Under the pieces are notes generated by a model. The model did no database searches. It had not been told where the DNA came from and worked only from the letters and a program-made list of their open reading frames with translations. Shown here piece after piece: positions 57,677 to 64,000 of a DNA stretch of 64,000 nucleotides. Every line of letters begins with the position of its first letter. Within the stretch, counting starts at the first letter, position 1. This DNA comes from Viridothelium virens. Taxonomy: Eukaryota > Ascomycota > Dothideomycetes > Trypetheliales > Trypetheliaceae. Where the stretch lies: contig ML991801.1 of assembly GCA_010094025.1 (NCBI GenBank), forward strand, positions 248,001-312,000, given 5' to 3'. Made by a program: the position numbers and the translations under genes.

Positions 57677-60133
57677 CTACCTTTCCTTCCTCATCAGCCT
57701 TTCCATTGATCTTCGAAAGCCAAACTTCACTGCGGAGCCTCGGTCGTTTTTCCTTGCCTGAAGCAAGTCCGTGAAATCTCCACGGCAGGCTCTGGTGTCG
57801 GGATGAGAAGCACCGAGTACTCTCTCGAAGCCGTCACATGCTCTTTCGAACAAATAAATCGACTCATCGTAGTGTCTGCGGTCCCCGAGGAAGAACGCAA
57901 GGCTCCGAGCGCTCCACAGCGTACTGGGATGCTCTTTTCCAAGAGCCTTCTCTCTTCCTTCCAGCGCTCGGCGACTCATCTCCTCCGCCCCGCTCTTTTG
58001 CTGTCGGGATAACGAATATCCCAGGTTCGCCAAGCTGGAAAGCGTATCAGGATGCTCCTTTCCCAAGACTTTCTCTCTTCCTGCTAGTGCTCGCCAATTT
58101 AAAGCCTCCGCCTCATTGTACTTCCTTAGCATACATAGTGTTGTAGCTAGATTACCTACGCTCACCAGCGTATCAGGATGCTCCTTTCCGAAAACTTTCT
58201 CCCTTCCTACCAATGCTCGCCGATTTAAATCCTCCGCCTCGTCGTACTTCCCTAGCCTGTGTAGCGTTACAGCTAGGTTACTCATGCTCAACAGCGTTTT
58301 AGGATGGTCCTTTCCCAATCCCTTCTCCCTTCCTGCTAGTACTCGCAGATTTAAATCCTCTGCTGCCTCGTGTTTTCCTTGCTCAGATAGTATTGAACCA
58401 AGGGCGCCGAAACTCGTCAACGTATTCAGATCCTCATCTCCGAGTTCCTTCGCTCGATCACGGAGGCAGATCCGAATCATGGCTTCTGCTTGCACCAGGA
58501 GTCCCTGTGCATTTGCGTAACATTCAGCTTTATTAAGTACATCCGCACGCTGTAAGATCTGTCGTCGGCCCAATGGCTCCTTTTCGGTCAAATATTGGAC
58601 ATGCGGAATGAGAGCTCGACATCTGGACCAACTCTCATAGTTTACGTAAGGAAAATCCCTTGCCATTGCCGCAGTAAATACTCCCCACCACTTTTCCTCA
58701 GCGCTACTCGACCTTAGCCACATCCTGGTGGCTGACTGAACAAGTCTGTGCATTTCAAATTCATCTCTACTCGATATACCTTTTATCAATGAGAAGTCAA
58801 GTAATAATCGGATGTCCGCTCTAAGCTCGCGCTGCAAGTGGCTGAAGAATGTAGTACTGTCGTTAGAGTCGCGCTTCCTGTGGCCGCCTATATTGCTATT
58901 CTCATCTCCGTTAACATTAGCCTCCTTCTCGTCGTCAACATTGTCTTGTTCATCACCATTCTTGTCCTCATAATGGTAAAGCATGAATTCAGGTATGTTC
59001 TGCCGGTGGAAGAAGCTCATAAATGACAGTAAGTTTGCTGCAGATGGGCGTTTGGCTCTGATGTACTCGAATGAGATCTGCCATGTCGCGAAGACTGAAT
59101 TTGATGAATACTCGTCCCGTCGCACATCCGGACTAATATTTTCAAGTAGAGGATTTCGCTCTCTAATAGTCCTGATTTCCTTCAAATATTCCAGAACCAA
59201 GTCTCGAGAGTGCAAATCGTTGATATAGGCTGCCGCTTGCGTGATAGCGAGGGGGGTATAGTCCAGAGCATTCAGTAATTGTGGCCCCAGTTCACCTAGT
59301 TGTCCGGAGAGCTTCTTCTGCAGGAGTTCATTCGCTTCCTGTTGATCCATCTCTGGGACAATTATGATGTCTTTATGATAACCGACGAGCTTTCTCGCCA
59401 CGTCCATATTTCGTGATGTGATCGGCATGGCTCCGTTACTACTCTGAGGGAGAAAGCTGGCAAATGAAGAGCTTTCTCCGTGTTCCCCATTTTGCGGATC
59501 TATCATCACTTCATCGTCTACATTGTCCACAATCACAAGCCACTTTCCATTGGCCTCCCTTGTAAGCCAATTGCACACAAGTCGCATTAGGCTCGCTGAA
59601 GTCTGTTGTCGCCCAGGAAGGTCAATCATGTCAGCGATATTCTTGTACGATCCTTCAATTCTAGCCGTGGTGGCGGCGTATACCCAGAATACCCAGGTCT
59701 CTGGTGATTGCTTCCTAACATGATGGGCATACTCGATAGCTAGTTGTGATTTCCTGTTCCTCTCAGTATTTCTGCAGTATATCGTAGAAATTAACATACC
59801 CGACACCCCCTAAGCCAACAAGCGCGGCGCGGCTGGCTGGTTGAGAGCATCGTTGCGCAACACGTGTGAGGATGTCGCCGCGGTTGACGAAGTCTTGATC
59901 CTGTCTAAATGGGATGTTGGAGTCTGGCTTTAGAGGTTCTTGTAGGTTGTCTATTATCTGGATATGTTAGCAATCTGCGGCTTTTACGGTCATTGCGCTA
60001 CCAATTGTGATCTACCGCTATCAAAGTGGAAGCTGGTCGTTCCTCCTGTGGTATGGACGCCGGCGACAATATTCCGGGCAAGGCTCGGCCGATCAAAGCT
60101 GAGAGAGATAGGTCGGTCCCTCTGACGACTCAT
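57677..60133 (-). CDS. NLR-like STAND protein, NB-ARC plus TPR, N-terminal amyloid-like motif
   Basis: Three exons: 60133-60016, 59950-59800 and 59753-57677 (introns 65 and 46 nt), giving 781 residues. Residues 21-37 (NIVAGVHTTGGTTSFHF) form a short Gly/Thr motif matching the C-terminus of the divergent gene at 60900. NB-ARC: P-loop GLGGVGKSQLAIEY (85-98, split by intron 2), Walker B KWLVIVDNVDD (about 160-170), MPITSRNMDVARKL, and LDYTPLAITQAAAYI in the GLPLA position. An Asp/Asn/Glu-rich loop follows near residues 350-370. The C-terminus has at least five TPR-like units of about 42 residues (GKEHPDTLVSVGNLATTL, GKYDEAEDLNRRAL), the kinesin-light-chain type common in fungal STANDs. By family knowledge such proteins oligomerise on ligand binding and seed amyloid folding of a partner through the N-terminal motif. 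The start at 60133 sits where the motif exon begins; an in-frame ATG at 60205 exists. Confidence 0.88.
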
Positions 60134-60899
60134 TACAACAGCTATCTGAACAGCAAATGAAATTAAATGCTTTAGAAATTTGTGTTGAAGCCCCAGAAAC
60201 AGCATACTCGTTGGAGGCCAGAGAGCAATGCATTTGGATACTCTATGCGGTCATTTCGGATACTCTAGAGTGGAGCAGCTAGGCTACATCACGTTGCTTT
60301 TTTGAGCGTATAGCCATCTCGATTAGGCTGCATATTGGACATCTCTTAGGCTCGTAGTATCCGCCAATAGATGCCAACCATGCATTATGTAGGGTTTGGG
60401 CACACAGCACTAGTCTGCCTTTGATTGATTAGCGGCTATCTCGAAAGAATCAGGCTCTAAGGTTATTATCTCGACATTTTGAACTACAAAGATCCTTTAA
60501 AGATTGATTCCAACATCATCACTCTTGAACGAACCTCGCTGGAAGTCTGTGGACGATAACTTGCGCTGGCTATCGGCTACTGATGATGTTAGGCACCGTT
60601 TTTTGGAGAAAAGGACTCGATTAATTTCTCTGTGTAACCTGAGATAAGGGCTCTATATAAACCTCATCGAAAATGAGGACAGTAAAAAACCTAATTAACT
60701 AGTAAAATGAGGACCTACGTAGTAGGTTCGAGAATCTCGCGCATTGACCCTCGTGTAGAGCATAGCGAGATTACGCGCTACGCTAGGTTGATTGGATCAA
60801 CTTCATGAAGAACATCATGAACATCATCAGCTACACCTTGACATTGTGACGAAAATACGGCCATCGCCTGTGTGACTACTCTATCACAAAATCCTGTCC
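60134..60899. promoter_or_regulatory. Divergent promoter of NLR/hydrolase pair
   Basis: 766 bases shared by the two divergent genes. It contains TATATAA at 60654-60660; an 11-base direct repeat AAAATGAGGAC (60670-60680 and 60704-60714); a perfect inverted repeat ACCTAC-GTA-GTAGGT (60713-60727); and directly after it a second one, CGAGA-A-TCTCG (60729-60739). These could be operator-like sites for co-regulation; no factor can be named. Confidence 0.4.
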
Positions 60900-62449
60900 A
60901 TGGCTGAGATACGTCGGGATGGCTTCACGAAGCTAAGTGGTGACAGTGGTGGTGGTGCAAACAATGATTACCGTCTCAAGTATGTAACGTCTATATCATT
61001 TCTGAAAGTTACCCAAACTGACCCTGTAAGTATTATATTCGTGCATGGTCTAAGAGGACACCCCAGAGAAACATGGGAAGGGAGCCCTATGAAGCCAAAA
61101 AGCGGCCAGTCAAGCGCACCAAACATTTTCAAGTCGCTCTTCAAGCACAATCGACCAAGTCAATCAACACAACAAAGGGGTCAAGATGGAAATTCCCTGT
61201 CAGCAAAGCTATTCTGGCCGGAAGAATTACTCCCAGAAGATATGCCTCAAGCGAGGATCTGGACATATGGCTACAATGCTGATGTGATTAATGGACTTTT
61301 CCAGGCAAACAATAAGAATAGTGTGTCTCAGCACGGGCGAGATCTTGCTGTTCGCGTTGAGAGAGAGATTGTGAACAAGGTATCGGAATTTTTGGGCTCA
61401 TTGAAACCAGTGAAAACACTAACACGATACAGGATCCCATATTCTTTGTTGCTCACAGTCTTGGCGGAATCGTTGTGAAGGATGTAATTGGTCTACGGCT
61501 CAGTATTTACTCTGCCTCCTACTAATTCTGCCTTCTAGGCCTTGCGCCGGTCTAAACTTTGCCGTATGCAGACTAAGCTCATCGTCTTCCTCGGGACACC
61601 GCATCGCGGAAGTGGAAGTGTGGGGTGGGGTGAGATAGCACCAAACATAGCTGGCATGGCATTGCAAGAATCGAACAAGGATATCGTCCAAACCCTAGCT
61701 GTCAATAGCGAGGTGCTAGACAATATCCACGAAGAGTTTACTGGCATTGTTCAAGAGCTCAGGATCAAGATCCATTCTTTCCAAGAGGCGCAGGGTGTCT
61801 CTGGAATGAAGGGACTCGACAGAAAGGTGAGTTCATGTCGTTTGCCAGTTTCCATTCTACCATCACCCATGGGTGCAACAAGAAGTAACGGCAGGTTACG
61901 CCAAGACGGAAGTGACGAGCTCTGGCTAAGGAGCTCTTTGCTCGACCTTGGTACGCATCTTACTGATGCCCTCAATACCTGTGAGAGTCAAAGTTTTTGC
62001 CAAGATTGATGGCGCTTATGTCTTTGGTTTCAATCTTCGATGTCACTGACATAAAAATGGAATAACGAGAGCAGGTAGTCGATCCCTTCTCCTCAAAACT
62101 TGACCTGCCATTATCGATCGAGACGGTCGAGACTATTGATGCAAACCATATGCAGATGGCGAGATGCAGTGGTAAAACGGATCCGCGCTATCTTGCCATC
62201 TGTGGAGTGCTTCAACGCTTCGTACGAATTGACCTGCTTAATGGAAACACCCAAGAAATGAAATTGACCCACCCAACCCAGATGGAAGCCCCGTCAAAAG
62301 CTGCAGCAGGTCCAGAATTGGAGCATCACTCATCTGCTAGAGCGCAGGGACGGACCGACGGCATCGTTTTTAGTGGACCGATATCAGGACATAATGTCAT
62401 ATCAGGCATGCAAACAACAGGGGGAACGACGAACTTCACTTTCAACTAA
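60900..62449 (+). CDS. SesB-like alpha/beta hydrolase with C-terminal amyloid-like motif
   Basis: Four exons: 60900-61379, 61433-61483 (17 codons), 61539-61826 and 62075-62449, giving 397 residues. Alpha/beta hydrolase features: oxyanion-type IIFVHGLRGHPRETW (45-59), then LFWPEELLPEDMPQARIWTY, and the nucleophile elbow FFVAHSLGGIVVK (Ser about 169), carried by the short second exon; IVFLGTPHRGSGSVGW follows. The Asp/His pair is less certain; HMQMAR in the last exon may hold the His. The C-terminus GPISGHNVISGMQTTGGTTN plus FTFN repeats the N-terminal motif of the divergent NLR-like gene. SesB-type hydrolases are the effectors of fungal NLR/amyloid clusters. The last intron (248 nt) is long for this genome. 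A possible in-frame 48-nt intron in exon 1 (donor GTATGT near 60979) is unresolved. Confidence 0.85.
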
Positions 62450-63785
62450 ATCATGAAAGAGAGAGGGAAAGAATGCTTCTTCGCTGAGTCATTTCGACTC
62501 AAGCATGACCAAGGACCGATAGCCAAGCATCAATTGTCCCGACTTCTTCACCTCCACGGGTTCTGGGGCCATTCAGTCAAAATCTCGTGTTATATGAGTT
62601 TTGGGCCAGTACGCTGCAAAATAACCGAAAGTCGGAGGAGGGAGAACGAGTCGAAAGAGCCTTTCGTAAGATGGAGACTCGAAAATTTCATCTCTACTCC
62701 GTATCGCTGCATAGGTCGCCAGAGATTTGCTCAAGTTTTAGATGTGAATAGCTCATAAGGCTGTTACCTGCCAGTGCAGTGATTTGAGTGAGGAGGCGGA
62801 GTGCTTGAAGGAAGTAGCAATCTAGATGCCAGCGGTTGACCACCATCTGGAGTAAGTAGCAGCTCAAAATGGAAAACAGAATTGAGCTAGAGCCGTCCGT
62901 CACAGCGTCATCAAAGCCTTCTCCACATCCACATTGCACCACAATTACGCAGACCCCAAAAGGTCACCGGAATGATTTTCGGTCGGACAGGATAAGGGAC
63001 AGTGATGAAGAATGAGCCGAATCCGCCGGGGAGCTTGGGAAGAGCTTTTGTCTTCGCGTTAGACGACGTATGTAACTGGTTACGGCTACGCCTGTGCAAC
63101 TCTCAAAGGTGAACAACAGCATTCACCATCTCCTCACGCTATTCGAGACATTGCCCGCTAGGCGACCCACTTGAGACTGATCGCAATATATTTGAAACGT
63201 CATTCACGGAGAACGGCGGCGCAGAAAACATTATCCTGAGCAACTGCCTGTAACACACCAAAAAGTTAGTCCTGAGTCCGGTCTGCATCAAGGTTCCATA
63301 GGGGCTGTATCAGGAAGTCCTCGTCCGGACCGAGTTGGTGCTTGATTATCAACGGAAACGAAGTGCGTTCGATTGACACTTAGGATCTCTTTGGCGAGTC
63401 TGTCGGTGTGAGACTGCAAGGTGGCGCCCAGACATGACTCAAAAAACGGCCTGAGCACGCTGCATATCTGGTGGTCGGCCCGTTTCGGCCCGAGAATCAC
63501 TAAAGTAGAGCACAAACATTGTTCTCTGACGTCGTTATCTTCGGATTCGCGGGCAAATACCTGTATTTGATGTGCACAAAGGGCTTGATTGAACGGTGTG
63601 GTGATGAGGAAGTATTGCTACGGGGTATTGTATTATGGAGAATTTCCGGTCAGTGAAGTCAAGCCAGTTTCTTCATACAACCTCATCTCGCGTATATAAA
63701 GACCTCCGAGGGACGCATGCCGTGGGTTTAGCCTTCTTGCTACGACCAGAATCTGGAAATAAACTGCGAGATCTTTCAATCTGAA
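62450..63785. other. Intergenic
   Basis: About 1.3 kb with no supported gene. The last 100 bases before 63786 include TATATAA (63695-63701), a likely TATA box for the downstream gene. Confidence 0.5.
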
Positions 63786-64000
63786 ATGGAATCCAAGCGT
63801 GTCCAACAACTACCTACACCTAGTCGTACTGACCACTATGCCATCATCAACTCACATGTTCTTTCCGACATCCCCGCCGAGTTGGCTTCTTGGTCTTCCC
63901 AATCAGTCCTTATAGTCGCCAGCGCCGCTCTCAACAGCAACCACAGCATCATCCGCGACCTCAAAGCCAAACTCGGTCCCATCGTCAAAGACGAGAAGCT
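63786..64000 (+). CDS. Iron-dependent alcohol dehydrogenase/maleylacetate reductase-like, partial
   Basis: The gene runs off the end of the window; 71 codons are visible from the ATG at 63786. The reading (HVLSDIPAELASWSSQSVLI, then VASAALNSNHSIIRDLKAKL and GPIVKDEK) matches the N-terminal strand-helix-strand of Fe-ADH/maleylacetate reductase proteins, which reduce maleylacetate to 3-oxoadipate in aromatic catabolism. The diagnostic nucleotide-binding and metal-binding motifs lie beyond the window, so the call rests on the N-terminus only. Confidence 0.6.
   Translation, partial: MESKRVQQLPTPSRTDHYAIINSHVLSDIPAELASWSSQSVLIVASAALNSNHSIIRDLKAKLGPIVKDEK

Noticed and set aside
60721-60740. tRNA B-box-like GGTTCGAGAATCT
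   Set aside because: No A box, acceptor stem or anticodon arm around it; better explained as part of an inverted repeat in the promoter.
1-64000. CRISPR arrays, prokaryotic operons, rRNA genes, secondary-metabolite cluster
   Set aside because: No spaced repeats, no polycistronic layout, no rRNA-like sequence and no PKS, NRPS or terpene synthase domain seen.

Overview
This window reads as nuclear DNA of a filamentous ascomycete (Pezizomycotina; a Dothideomycete-like fungus is my best guess, by inference only). The signs are introns of about 43-75 nt with GTATGT/GTAAGT-like donors and CTAAC/CTGAC branch points, monocistronic genes on both strands, and families confined to or typical of these fungi: a HET-domain protein, an NB-ARC/TPR STAND protein, a SesB-type hydrolase, a Clr2 silencing factor, and GH10/CBM1 and GH15 secreted enzymes. 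Exon structures were worked out by hand from frame continuity and splice sites, so single boundaries may be wrong.

Layout. 1.7-2.6 kb: an unrecognised spliced gene. 3.6-6.1 kb: neutral trehalase (5 exons). 6.9-9.4 kb: a coiled-coil protein carrying a 53-nt G homopolymer. 11.1-12.4 kb: secreted GH10 xylanase with a C-terminal CBM1. 12.7-14.7 kb (minus): HET-domain protein. 15.5-16.4 kb: haloacid dehalogenase-like hydrolase. 17.7-18.6 kb: single-span cell-surface protein. 19.7-21.7 kb: secreted GH15 glucoamylase. 21.9-23.1 kb (minus): type II membrane protein. 24.2-26.3 kb: Clr2. 27.1-28.0 kb: SAM + HMG-box protein. 29.4-34.0 kb: a 1,473-residue Pro/Ala/Glu-rich protein.

From 34.4 to 53.5 kb every recognised gene is on the minus strand: a Gag-like single-ORF protein, a second single-span surface protein, two coiled-coil proteins, 6-phosphogluconolactonase, a six-exon protein with a STAND-type N-terminus and weak ankyrin-like repeats, and a glycine-zipper protein. 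54.4-56.2 kb is an S10 serine carboxypeptidase (5 exons). 57.7-60.1 kb (minus) and 60.9-62.4 kb (plus) are a divergent pair: an NB-ARC/TPR NLR-like protein and a SesB-like alpha/beta hydrolase. At 63.8 kb an iron-dependent alcohol dehydrogenase/maleylacetate reductase-type gene runs off the window.

The most notable system is the divergent pair at 57.7-62.4 kb. The first exon of the NLR-like gene and the last 18 residues of the hydrolase carry the same short Gly/Thr-rich motif (about 10 of 17 positions identical) ending in an F-x-F pair. This is the organisation known from fungal amyloid-signalling NLR/effector clusters (HET-S/NWD2, SesB, PNT1/HELLP/SBP): the receptor would template its partner through the shared motif and trigger hydrolase-dependent cell death. 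With the HET gene at 12.7 kb and the STAND-type gene at 47.5 kb, the window holds three candidate self/non-self or immunity loci. The three glycoside hydrolases and the carboxypeptidase fit a saprotrophic or plant-associated lifestyle.
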